Source: Streptococcus sp. 596553 (GTDB lineage Bacteria; Bacillota; Bacilli; Lactobacillales; Streptococcaceae). Taken from it: 40,497 nucleotides of DNA. Location of the stretch: NCBI RefSeq assembly GCF_900411395.1, contig NZ_OXCQ01000013.1, forward strand, positions 1-40,497, given 5' to 3'. The position numbers and the translations under genes were made by a program. The notes under the pieces were generated by a model. It ran no database searches and had not been told where the DNA came from. It saw only the letters and a program-made list of their open reading frames with translations. Position 1 is the first letter of the stretch, and every line of letters begins with the position of its first letter. Below, piece after piece: positions 19,684 through 26,652 of this stretch.

Positions 19684-20580
19684 TTCCTTCTCAGCCAATT
19701 CTTTTCCAAGTTGGATGAGGTAATCCTTCAAGTCATCTTTGACTTGTGGATGTTTGAGGGCGTAGTCAATAGATGTTTTCATAAATCCAAACTTATCCCC
19801 AACGTCGTAACGAGCTCCTGTAAATTCACGGGCGAAAACACGTTGTGTTTTATTAAGGGTATCAATAGCGTCGGTAAGCTGGATTTCATTTCCAGCGCCA
19901 GGAGCTTGCTTTTCGAGAATATCAAAAATTTCTGGTGTGAGAAGATAGCGACCGATAATCGCTAAATCACTTGGTGCATCTTCGGGAGCTGGTTTTTCAA
20001 CGAAAGTTTCAACGCTATAGAGTCCATTGATTCCTTCGCCTTGAGGAGCAATGACTCCATATGATGAAACGTCTTCATGTGGTACGGGCATGACAGCAAT
20101 GGTTGATGCGTGTGTCTTTTCGTAATCATTCATCAATTGTTTTGTCAAAGGAACGGCATTCTCATCTGTAATGTCCATAAGGTCATCGCCCAGCATAACA
20201 ACGAAGGGCTCATTCCCCACAAAAGCTTTGGCTTGTAGGACAGCATCTCCAAGACCACGAGGGTGAGTTTGGCGGATGAAATGAAGGCGCATACCAGTTG
20301 CTTCATCTACCAATTTTAACAAATCCGTTTTGCCTTTTTCCTTAAGATTGTATTCAAGCTCAAAGTTTGAGTCAAAGTGGTCCTCAATAGAACGTTTTGA
20401 CTTACCAGTGACAACCAGAATATCTTCAATACCTGATTTGAGAGCTTCTTCGACGATAAACTGGATAGTTGGTTTGTCTACGATTGGCAACATTTCTTTG
20501 GCAAGGGCCTTGGTTGCTGGTAAAAATCGAGTCCCGAGTCCAGCGGCAGGGATGACTGCCTTTCTAACTTTTGATGTCAT
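19681..20580 (-). CDS. galU: UTP-glucose-1-phosphate uridylyltransferase
   Basis: A 299-aa enzyme making UDP-glucose for capsule and other glycans. The nucleotidyltransferase signature [19 protein letters not shown] is at residues 12-30, followed by [13 protein letters not shown]. It lies 21 bp downstream of gpsA in the same direction, as in pneumococcus. The stop codon directly abuts the BOX element, so transcripts probably run into BOX sequence; I see no separate terminator for it. Confidence 0.97.
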   Translation of the reverse strand: MTSKVRKAVIPAAGLGTRFLPATKALAKEMLPIVDKPTIQFIVEEALKSGIEDILVVTGKSKRSIEDHFDSNFELEYNLKEKGKTDLLKLVDEATGMRLHFIRQTHPRGLGDAVLQAKAFVGNEPFVVMLGDDLMDITDENAVPLTKQLMNDYEKTHASTIAVMPVPHEDVSSYGVIAPQGEGINGLYSVETFVEKPAPEDAPSDLAIIGRYLLTPEIFDILEKQAPGAGNEIQLTDAIDTLNKTQRVFAREFTGARYDVGDKFGFMKTSIDYALKHPQVKDDLKDYLIQLGKELAEKE

Positions 20581-20601
20581 AAGAATCCTTTCTTTAGAGA
20601 G

Positions 20602-21618
20602 TTAAGACCACTCATTTTCTGCTTTAAATTCATTGTTCATGATGTCATAAATAGCATCTTTGATATTGGTTCCGTGGTAGATAACTTGGTAAATGGCTTG
20701 TGTAATGGGCATATAGACTCCAAGTTCTTGCGCTAGTTCATAGGCTGCTCGAGTCGTTGAGATTCCTTCGATTACCATGCCCATATTGGCTTCGATATCA
20801 GCTAGAGATTCTCCACGACCAAGAGCATCTCCGGCTCTCCAGTTACGAGAGTGGATGGAAGTTCCCGTTACGATCAAATCTCCCACACCAGATAAGCCAC
20901 TATAGGTCAATGGACTGGCCCCGAGTGCTACTCCTAAGCGGGTAATTTCTGCCAAGCCTCGAGCGATGATGGCTGCCTTGGCATTGTCACCAAATCCCAA
21001 ACCATGTAAAGCTCCGGCGCCAACAGCGATAATGTTTTTAAGAGCACCAGCGGTTTCAACCCCGATAACATCCGTATTGGTATAAAGTCGGAAGTAGTGA
21101 TTACTAAAGAGTTCTTGAACGTATTGAGCCGTTTGTAAATCTTTAGAAGCAGCAGTGATTAAAGTTAGGTCACGCACAATGGTTTCTTCCGCATGACTAG
21201 GCCCTGAAACAACGACAATATCACTGCGGAGCTGTTCAGGAATCTCTTCTTCAAGGATGGTTGATAATCGTTTATGACTATCAGGCTCTAATCCCTTTGA
21301 AGCGTGCATGATGATAGCCTTATGATCTAAGGTTTTTGCAACTTGTTGGGCAACAAGTCGTGTCACTTTTGTTGGGACAACAAACAAAATCGCATCCACA
21401 TCTTTCAATGTTTCTGCTAAGTCAGTGTAGGCAATGATACTTTCATCTAGAACGACATCTTTAAAGTAGTGCTTATTAGTATGGTGTGTATTAATTTCAT
21501 TGATTTGCTCGGGAAGATTTCCCCAAATACGTACCTCGTGTCCATTGTCATTTAAGACTTGTGAAAGGGCAGTTCCCCAAGAACCAGGCCCCAAGACGGC
21601 GACGGTTTGTTTTTCCAT
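20602..21618 (-). CDS. gpsA: NAD(P)H-dependent glycerol-3-phosphate dehydrogenase
   Basis: A 338-aa enzyme reducing dihydroxyacetone phosphate to sn-glycerol-3-phosphate for phospholipid synthesis. The N-terminal Rossmann motif is [11 protein letters not shown] (residues 8-18) and the catalytic lysine region is [15 protein letters not shown] (about 190). The ribosome binding site AAGGAGGAA precedes the ATG on the reverse strand. A -10 TATGAT is visible at 21653-21658 (reverse strand), with a weak -35 (TGCAAG). First gene of gpsA-galU. Confidence 0.97.
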   Translation of the reverse strand: MEKQTVAVLGPGSWGTALSQVLNDNGHEVRIWGNLPEQINEINTHHTNKHYFKDVVLDESIIAYTDLAETLKDVDAILFVVPTKVTRLVAQQVAKTLDHKAIIMHASKGLEPDSHKRLSTILEEEIPEQLRSDIVVVSGPSHAEETIVRDLTLITAASKDLQTAQYVQELFSNHYFRLYTNTDVIGVETAGALKNIIAVGAGALHGLGFGDNAKAAIIARGLAEITRLGVALGASPLTYSGLSGVGDLIVTGTSIHSRNWRAGDALGRGESLADIEANMGMVIEGISTTRAAYELAQELGVYMPITQAIYQVIYHGTNIKDAIYDIMNNEFKAENEWS

Positions 21619-21721
21619 GATTTCCTCCTTAATAGAGTTCTTTCTCTTATTCTATCATATTCTAGAGGATTTTGCACTTGCATTACTGGAGAGTGGTGGC
21701 TTTGTGACTTGAAAAATATAT

Positions 21722-21762
21722 AAAAACCGAGACGAAGTATTAAAGTCTTAGTCTTTAGTTAA
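21722..21762. repeat. Left flank repeat of the ComR-like island (degenerate hairpin)
   Basis: AAAAACCGAGACGAAGT (21722-21738) is identical to 25840-25856 beyond the island. The following 20 or so bases also match with few changes, but the 3' arm here is decayed (GTCTTTAGTT instead of GTCTCGGTTTT), so it no longer folds as a terminator. Confidence 0.65.
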
Positions 21763-21801
21763 AGTGAGAAGAAATCTGATAGATAGTTTGATTCAGTATA
21801 T

Positions 21802-21810
21802 GCTATAATA
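21802..21810 (+). promoter_or_regulatory. Extended -10 promoter of the ComR-like regulator
   Basis: TGCTATAAT (21802-21810) is an extended -10 without a good -35. It lies about 30 bp before the TTG start. Confidence 0.6.
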
Positions 21811-21840
21811 GAGGTAAACAACTCAGGAGGTTCTTGTAGG

Positions 21841-22761
21841 TTGCGAGAGTTTGGCGAAAAAATTAAAAGATTACGTTTGGCTAAAAAAATCAGTCGTTCA
21901 GAATTTTGTGGTGATGAGTCTGAATTAAGTATCCGTCAATTAATTAGAATTGAAAATGGAGAATCCAGACCAACACTAACAAAGTTAAAATATATCGCTG
22001 AGCGTTTGGGAGTTGAAGATTACAAGTTGATGCCAAGTTATATAGAGTTGGATAAGGAATACCTAGAATTGAAGTATTTCTTGATGAGGACTCCTACATA
22101 CGAAGATGAAACTATCGCCCAAAAGAAAGAGAGTGTTTTTGATAAGATTTTTGAAGAGTATTATGATAGGCTACCTGAGGAAGAAAGATTTATCATAGAT
22201 GTTTTACAAGCATATGATGACTTTGGTTGGTGGAATGATGATAGCAATTTAGGAATGATTTTACAAGAGTATTTCGATCACATTTTGTTGAAATCAAAAT
22301 ATGAAGTTAACGATATTTTAATCATAAAGCTATTTTTGGTAAGATTAGTACACCAAGATACGATAATAGATGAGATTGAAGTGAATACCTTCTTAGTAAT
22401 AGCTGATAAAATTTTACAACAAGTTGAGATGTTTGATATTGAATATTCATTTCTAATCAGAGATTCATTACTTTTGTTGTTAGGAATATTTGAAAAAATT
22501 GCTAATTACAGTCAATTTGAAGATATTCTCTATAAATTAAATGAAATTACCTCAAAGTCATACGACTATCAGAAAAAACCAATTATTCGACTATGGGAGT
22601 GGCGCTATTCATTATTTGTAAAAAAAGATTATCCAGTAGCTGAAAATTATTTTCAAGAAGCAAAAATATTTGCTAGAATGATTGATAATAGTCATTTGAT
22701 AGAACAGCTAGAAAAACAATGGCAATATGACCTCCAGGATTTTTTTAAAAATAAACATTAG
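21841..22761 (+). CDS. ComR-like (Rgg superfamily) peptide-responsive transcriptional regulator
   Basis: A 306-aa regulator starting at TTG, with AGGAGG (21826-21831) 9 bp upstream. The N-terminal HTH spans about residues 5-60 and carries SIRQLIRIENGES, which closely resembles ComR of salivarius/mutans streptococci (TVRQLIRIEKGES, recalled). The rest is an all-helical TPR-like peptide-binding domain. LMRTPTYED and YDRLPEEERFIIDVL occupy the same order as KFPTYRN and FDILPEEELLTLDIL in ComR. It lies just upstream of a transporter operon with a ComR-type box and a 13-codon hydrophobic ORF. Base use is AT-rich relative to core neighbours. Competence control is unlikely, since mitis-group species use ComABCDE. 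Rgg or MutR are alternative labels. Confidence 0.85.
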   Translation: MREFGEKIKRLRLAKKISRSEFCGDESELSIRQLIRIENGESRPTLTKLKYIAERLGVEDYKLMPSYIELDKEYLELKYFLMRTPTYEDETIAQKKESVFDKIFEEYYDRLPEEERFIIDVLQAYDDFGWWNDDSNLGMILQEYFDHILLKSKYEVNDILIIKLFLVRLVHQDTIIDEIEVNTFLVIADKILQQVEMFDIEYSFLIRDSLLLLLGIFEKIANYSQFEDILYKLNEITSKSYDYQKKPIIRLWEWRYSLFVKKDYPVAENYFQEAKIFARMIDNSHLIEQLEKQWQYDLQDFFKNKH

Positions 22762-22771
22762 AAAATAAAAA

Positions 22772-22789
22772 AGTGACAAAAATGTCACT
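22772..22789. promoter_or_regulatory. Perfect GACA-N4-TGTC palindrome downstream of the regulator
   Basis: AGTGACA-AAAA-TGTCACT is a perfect 7-bp inverted repeat, 10 bp after the regulator's stop codon. It has the GACA-N4-TGTC core of ComR boxes. It lacks a T run, so it is a poor intrinsic terminator. No clear -10 lies at the right distance, so its role is open (operator, decoy or chance). Confidence 0.45.
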
Positions 22790-22824
22790 AGTTAAAAAGA
22801 CCGAGAGAAAGTTTTCGAAATCAT

Positions 22825-22872
22825 AAAAACGCATGATATCAGGTGTTTAAAAACTTGATATTATGCGTTTTA
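22825..22872. terminator. Hairpin terminator after the regulator
   Basis: AAAAACGCATGATATCA (22825-22841) pairs with TGATATTATGCGTTTTAT (22856 on) with one mismatch, ending in a T-rich run. The arms share the AAAACGCAT block with the hairpin at 7716-7762. Between here and 23046 the only other structure is a TACTAAT/ATTAGTA inverted repeat at about 22930-22955. Confidence 0.7.
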
Positions 22873-22972
22873 TCATTTAAAGAGTTATTATGTTTTTCCC
22901 TTAGATTGAGTTCGTATCGAGTTCCTTTTTATACTAATTGAGTACTTATTAGTAGATAAGTTGTTGAAATTA

Positions 22973-23016
22973 GTGACATTTATGACCTTGGAGAATGTGT
23001 AACATAGAAGTATAAT
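22973..23016 (+). promoter_or_regulatory. Operon promoter with ComR-type box
   Basis: TTGGAG (22988-22993), 17 bp, TATAAT (23011-23016) is a good sigma-A promoter. One base upstream of the -35 lies GTGACATTTATGAC (22973-22986), a GACA-N4-TGAC inverted repeat one base away from the GACA-N4-TGTC core described for ComR boxes. Its centre is about 30 bp from the -10. Activation by the adjacent ComR-like protein is the natural reading, but it is inference. Confidence 0.65.
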
Positions 23017-23046
23017 AATCCTGTAGAAAAAATAAGGAGAGAACAT

Positions 23047-23088
23047 ATGTTAGTGCTAGTTGTTGCCATTTTTTGGATTTATAAATAA
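23047..23088 (+). CDS. 13-residue hydrophobic peptide ORF, candidate pheromone precursor
   Basis: ATG 23047 opens 14 codons ending TAA and encodes MLVLVVAIFWIYK. AAGGAG (23034-23039) is 7 bp upstream, a better ribosome binding site than that of the following ABC gene, and this is the first ATG of the transcript. The peptide is strongly hydrophobic, with an aromatic C-terminal half (FWIY), as in the short hydrophobic and ComS-type pheromones sensed by Rgg/ComR proteins. Known ComS precursors are somewhat longer (17 residues in S. mutans). It ends 22 bp before the ATPase start. It could instead be a leader ORF. Confidence 0.5.
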   Translation: MLVLVVAIFWIYK

Positions 23089-23110
23089 TAAAGATAGAAT
23101 GGGAAGGTCT

Positions 23111-23791
23111 ATGTTAGAACTAAAAAATATTAGCAAAAGTTACGAACAAGGGACGCTAAAAAATAATGTTTTAAGAGAAATAAATTTTAAGGTAGTTGAA
23201 GGAGAATTTGTATCGATAATGGGACCATCAGGTTCGGGCAAATCGACATTTATCAATATTTTGGGACTGATTGATTCTGAATTTAAAGGAGAATATATAT
23301 TAGACGGAAAAAGTATTGAGAAGTTAAATGAAAATCAACAAGCAAGTTATCGTAATCGTGATATTGGATTTGTTTTTCAACAATTTCATCTTATTGATGA
23401 ATATACTGTTAAAGAAAATATTTTATTATCATTCCTATATTCTGACCAACAGCCAGATATAGAATACATTGATAGTTTATTACAAGACTTAGGGCTTATA
23501 GATAAGATGAATGAGTACCCAAGTCATTTATCAGGCGGACAGAAGCAACGAGTTGCTTTAATTAGAGCTCTTGCTCATAAACCTAGATTTCTTATAGCGG
23601 ATGAACCTACAGGTGCATTAGATGAGAAAAATAGGAATGAGATATTGCAAATTCTACAAAATTTGAATCATTCTGGAACGACAATTATTGTAGTAACTCA
23701 CGATGAGTTTGTTGCCAGTCATTGTAGAACAAGGTATCGAATGAAAAATGGGTATCTAACATCTGAAGGAGAAGGATTACATGAAGTTTAA
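23111..23791 (+). CDS. ABC transporter ATP-binding protein (MacB/LolD type)
   Basis: A 226-aa ATPase. Walker A is GPSGSGKS near residue 37, the Q-loop is FVFQQFHLI, the signature is LSGGQKQRVA, Walker B is FLIADEP and the H-loop is VVTHD. It groups with ATPases partnering MacB/FtsX permeases. ATG 23111 gives the conserved MLELKNISKSY start; GGGAAGG lies 3 bp upstream. The open frame back to a TTG at 23060 overlaps the 13-codon ORF in another frame and is not needed. It overlaps the permease gene by 11 bp. Confidence 0.92.
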   Translation: MLELKNISKSYEQGTLKNNVLREINFKVVEGEFVSIMGPSGSGKSTFINILGLIDSEFKGEYILDGKSIEKLNENQQASYRNRDIGFVFQQFHLIDEYTVKENILLSFLYSDQQPDIEYIDSLLQDLGLIDKMNEYPSHLSGGQKQRVALIRALAHKPRFLIADEPTGALDEKNRNEILQILQNLNHSGTTIIVVTHDEFVASHCRTRYRMKNGYLTSEGEGLHEV

Positions 23792-24935
23792 AAAGCTGTT
23801 AATAGATACTCTAAAGTTGTTAAAGAGGAATAAAAGACAAAGTATTCTGACATCCTTAGCCATCACAGTGGCAACATTTGTTTTATTAGTAATACTATCA
23901 AGTTCTTCCTATACAACTTCTACATTAGGTAATGATTTAAAGATAGAAGAAGACACAGCAACAATGACTTATACTCCTCAGAATATGTTGGATATTAGAG
24001 GGTTTACACAGGAAGATAAACAATTGGTTGAGCAAACTATTGGAAAACCTGCAAGACTTTCTTCCAGTTCTTATGCTTTGTATGCTGAAACGTATTTTAA
24101 TGATTCTAAGCAGAATCTTAGTTTTCGAACATTAGGCGATTTGAATAAGAATGGTTTAGTTGTACCTGCTTTATTAAAAGGAAGAGCATTAGAGGAACTA
24201 GATGGAGGTGTCGCTATTAGCGATAAGGCTCTCATGTTATTGACTCGAAAGGAAAATATTGAAACTTTTTTAGGAGAGACTATCAATATATCTGGAAAAG
24301 AATATCCAATTCAGGCAATATATTATGGATCAGCTGTTAATGAAAGATTACCTTCTTTATTGGTTACCAATGAAATCAAAGAGTTACTTTTAGGAGGAAG
24401 GGAATATTTTGATGAATTAGTAGTAGAAACCAATCAGTTGGAGAATATTAATAAGGCTTTATCTGCTTTAGATACTTATGGAATATTCCGCAAGGAAGGA
24501 ACTTATGGATATATAGATAATGGAAGGGTATATGAGGAAACAAAGGCCCAAGCTACTACAATATTAAATTTCATTGCACTTTTATCAAGTATTTCAATTT
24601 TTGTAGCTGGTTTTGGGGTTATGAATGCTATGTTGTCTTCTGTTAGCGAACGTAGTAAGGAGATAGCCATTCGTCGAGCTTTGGGAGCTAAAAAATCTGA
24701 TATTTATCAATCATATATGATGGAGGGGATTCTTTTATCGCTTCTGGGAGCTATAACTGGTATTGGAGTAGCGACATTATTTGTTGTTTTAATGAACATG
24801 AGTGGTTTTGTTACGACATTAACTCTGGATCATATTTTGATTACTCTATTCACAACGGGTGTATTTGGAATTGTATTTAGTATTATGCCTGCAATGGTTG
24901 CAGCAAATAAAAATGTTATTGAAGGTCTAAGGTAA
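23781..24935 (+). CDS. MacB/FtsX-like ABC transporter permease
   Basis: A 384-aa membrane protein. One N-terminal TM helix (about residues 22-42) is followed by a large extracellular domain (about 45-255) and three C-terminal TM helices (about 260-282, 310-340, 350-372). It contains the FtsX-type stretch SERSKEIAIRRALGAKKSDIY. The gene is translationally coupled to the ATPase by overlap. Such pairs export peptides or confer resistance to antimicrobial peptides. In this setting it may export the product of the island or protect against it; direct evidence is lacking. Confidence 0.9.
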   Translation: MKFKKLLIDTLKLLKRNKRQSILTSLAITVATFVLLVILSSSSYTTSTLGNDLKIEEDTATMTYTPQNMLDIRGFTQEDKQLVEQTIGKPARLSSSSYALYAETYFNDSKQNLSFRTLGDLNKNGLVVPALLKGRALEELDGGVAISDKALMLLTRKENIETFLGETINISGKEYPIQAIYYGSAVNERLPSLLVTNEIKELLLGGREYFDELVVETNQLENINKALSALDTYGIFRKEGTYGYIDNGRVYEETKAQATTILNFIALLSSISIFVAGFGVMNAMLSSVSERSKEIAIRRALGAKKSDIYQSYMMEGILLSLLGAITGIGVATLFVVLMNMSGFVTTLTLDHILITLFTTGVFGIVFSIMPAMVAANKNVIEGLR

Positions 24936-24963
24936 TGATGGATGTGAATTTAAAGGAGGTAAA

Positions 24964-25380
24964 ATGAAATTTACAAAAATAGATGGAGTATTTTCTCTAA
25001 TGTTAATTGTGGAATTTACAATATGTTTTTTTACACTAGATAATTTTAATCTTTTTCAATTTATGTTATTCGTACAAATTATACCGTCAATAGTATTAGC
25101 TTTGTTATCGGGAAGTATTTCTTCTAGAAGTAAGCACAGCTGGGTGTTATTAATTATTTTTGGAATGATCTATGCCTTAATGATGTTTGGAATTTTCAGA
25201 GTTACTCCTATGACGCTTATAGAACAAAATACGATTCAATCTGAAACTTCCGTATTTACATTCAATAGAAATTTACAGTTGGGAACTTATTTTGGATTTT
25301 TCCTACAGGAATTTTTACTAGGAGCTTTTATTTGCACTATTTCAAAAATTTTTGGAAGAATTAAACAAGGGAAATTTTAA
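24964..25380 (+). CDS. Four-TM membrane protein of unknown function
   Basis: A 138-aa hydrophobic protein with about four TM segments (residues 10-28, 34-52, 60-80 and 108-128). AAAGGAGG sits 5 bp before the ATG. It is the last intact gene of the AT-rich operon, 28 bp after the permease. Size and layout resemble small membrane proteins that accompany ABC export or immunity systems, but no family is recognised. Confidence 0.7.
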   Translation: MKFTKIDGVFSLMLIVEFTICFFTLDNFNLFQFMLFVQIIPSIVLALLSGSISSRSKHSWVLLIIFGMIYALMMFGIFRVTPMTLIEQNTIQSETSVFTFNRNLQLGTYFGFFLQEFLLGAFICTISKIFGRIKQGKF

Positions 25381-25762
25381 TGAAGACTGCATTAAAAAGA
25401 AGAATTGCTTTTGCAGTTATTTAGAAAATGATATTATTGAAATGGTGTAACATTTGGAGAAAATTATTTTTGAACGAAAAAGATTTGAGTATGTCGGTCC
25501 TAAGAGAAAGCAAGTAAAGGACTTTATGATTCTAAAAAATTTCATGTCTAAGATAATTCAAGTTGAAATCAGAGTGGAGGGATACTTGTTAGAACTTCTT
25601 ATTTTAAAAGAGATGAGTCTAGAATTCTATAATTTAGATTTTCTTTCTTTGCCCTATGATGTCAATATAGATGTGAAAGAAGTTGTAGAGGATGTTGATT
25701 TAACAGTCTATAAGAATAGTAAATATAGGGAGTTTAATTTCTTTAAAAATATTTGTAAATGA
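25380..25762 (+). pseudogene. Decayed reading frames at the end of the island
   Basis: ATG 25380 overlaps the previous stop (TAATG) and gives only MKTALKRRIAFAVI before TAG at 25422. The same frame continues KMILLKWCNIWRKLFLNE before a second stop. A different frame is open from TTG 25454 to 25762 (102 aa), without a credible ribosome binding site at its start; ATG 25526 behind AAAGGA would give 78 aa ending NFFKNICK. The pattern suggests a coupled gene broken by a nonsense change and a frameshift. The 14-residue product or the 78-aa frame may still be made. Confidence 0.4.
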
Positions 25763-25839
25763 TATTTTTGAAAGTCTATCCATCCCTATATTAGAATTGC
25801 TACAACAAGTTTTCAACACTTGTTTCAATTGAATATACT

Positions 25840-25881
25840 AAAAACCGAGACGAAGTCTTAAACTCTTAGTCTCGGTTTTGA
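25840..25881. terminator. Terminator at the right island flank
   Basis: AAAACCGAGAC (25841-25851) pairs perfectly with GTCTCGGTTTT (25869-25879). It serves the island operon and probably the convergent small gene at 25905. Its 5' arm and loop are repeated at 21722-21760. Confidence 0.88.
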
Positions 25882-25904
25882 TATTTCTTAAAGAATAGCT
25901 AGAT

Positions 25905-26150
25905 TTATTTTAATTGATCTGTAATGTCTTTTGATAGCAACATTCCCAGATGATAAGTTTTATTGATGTAAGCAATGACATCATTGATATTTTCAGTCGT
26001 GTGAATTTTCTCTTTGATGTCAGCTCTAAATGTTTCATCCTTTAAAAGTTGTTCTTGGTAGAGCCTTTGAAGTCTCTCCTTCTCGTACTTATTGAGCAGA
26101 AAAAGGAAAACCAAGCTAATTACAACGAGGATATAAGCATATTGGCTCAT
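25905..26150 (-). CDS. Small membrane-anchored protein of unknown function
   Basis: An 81-aa protein. ATG 26150 has GGGAG 7 bp upstream on the reverse strand; a longer frame to 26222 lacks one. An N-terminal TM helix (MSQYAYILVVISLVFLFLL) is followed by a charged, helical cytoplasmic part (KYEKERLQRLYQEQLLKDE) with coiled-coil character. It is convergent with the island operon across a shared terminator. No family recognised. Confidence 0.6.
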   Translation of the reverse strand: MSQYAYILVVISLVFLFLLNKYEKERLQRLYQEQLLKDETFRADIKEKIHTTENINDVIAYINKTYHLGMLLSKDITDQLK

Positions 26151-26652
26151 AGGAAATCTCCCTGTATGATAAAGAAGTAGTAGTGAGTAAATCGATTTAG
26201 TGGACCTAAAATAGCAGAACAAGTCAGCAAAACTTGATAAGATTTTTGATAGGCCTCTAAACCAAAATCCGTATAGGCTTTAGTGTAAGTTACTTAGATT
26301 ACTTTGCAATCAAGTAATTTAAAATATTACAACATGAACCAAACCAATTCGATATTATTTGGTTTGGTGAATTAGTAAAGCGTTTAGGCAAGTATCTCTG
26401 GTTACGACGTTCTGTGACATAAATCGATAATATTATGTCACAGAACTAGTGAAGCGTCTAAGCAAATACCTGATAGGATTTGGCGTTAGTTACTTAGACT
26501 ACTTTACAATAAAGTGATTAAAAGATTACGACATGAGCCTAACCAAATCGATATTATTTGGTTAGGTGAATTAGTGAAGCGTTTAGGCAATTCGCCATAT
26601 AGCGATTGCCGTCAAGAGACTAGGAACTTTAGTTCCAGTCTCTTGTAACGAT
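26151..26652. repeat. Non-coding region with repeated unit and three variable-stem hairpins
   Basis: This 500-bp gene-free stretch contains a unit of about 125 bp present twice (about 26268-26396 and 26470-26592, both with AGTTACTTAGA(T/C)TACTTT and ending TTTAGGCAA), plus a shorter third copy between them. Hairpin 1: ACCAAACCAA (26338-26347) / TTGGTTTGGT (26359-26368). Hairpin 2: GTTCTGTGACATAA (26409-26422) / TTATGTCACAGAAC (26433-26446). Hairpin 3: CCTAACCAAA (26538-26547) / TTTGGTTAGG (26557-26566). Loops all carry TCGATA(T/A)TA or its near equivalent. A flank like TTAGTGAAGCGTTTAGGCAA follows each. The stems differ but remain complementary. It is not BOX, and I cannot name it. Confidence 0.75.
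26613..26645. terminator. Long hairpin downstream of argS
   Basis: CAAGAGACTAGGAAC and GTTCCAGTCTCTTG pair over about 14 bp with one bulged base and a TTTA loop, 8 bp beyond the argS stop. There is no T run on the argS strand, so it may terminate weakly or stabilise the 3' end. Confidence 0.55.

Noticed and set aside
19427..19723. 98-aa frame across the BOX element with repeated CFEV and DEVS residues
   Set aside because: The repeated residues are translations of the two boxB units; the frame runs through the rhomboid terminator and into galU on the other strand.
22772..22789. AGTGACA/TGTCACT hairpin as a normal terminator
   Set aside because: No T run follows, and a better hairpin with a T-rich tail lies at 22825-22872; it is kept as a possible operator.
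26268..26600. CRISPR-like array or BOX/RUP element at the argS 3' region
   Set aside because: The repeats are long, irregularly spaced and few, variable parts are self-complementary stems rather than unique spacers, and the boxA/B/C or other remembered repeat cores are absent.
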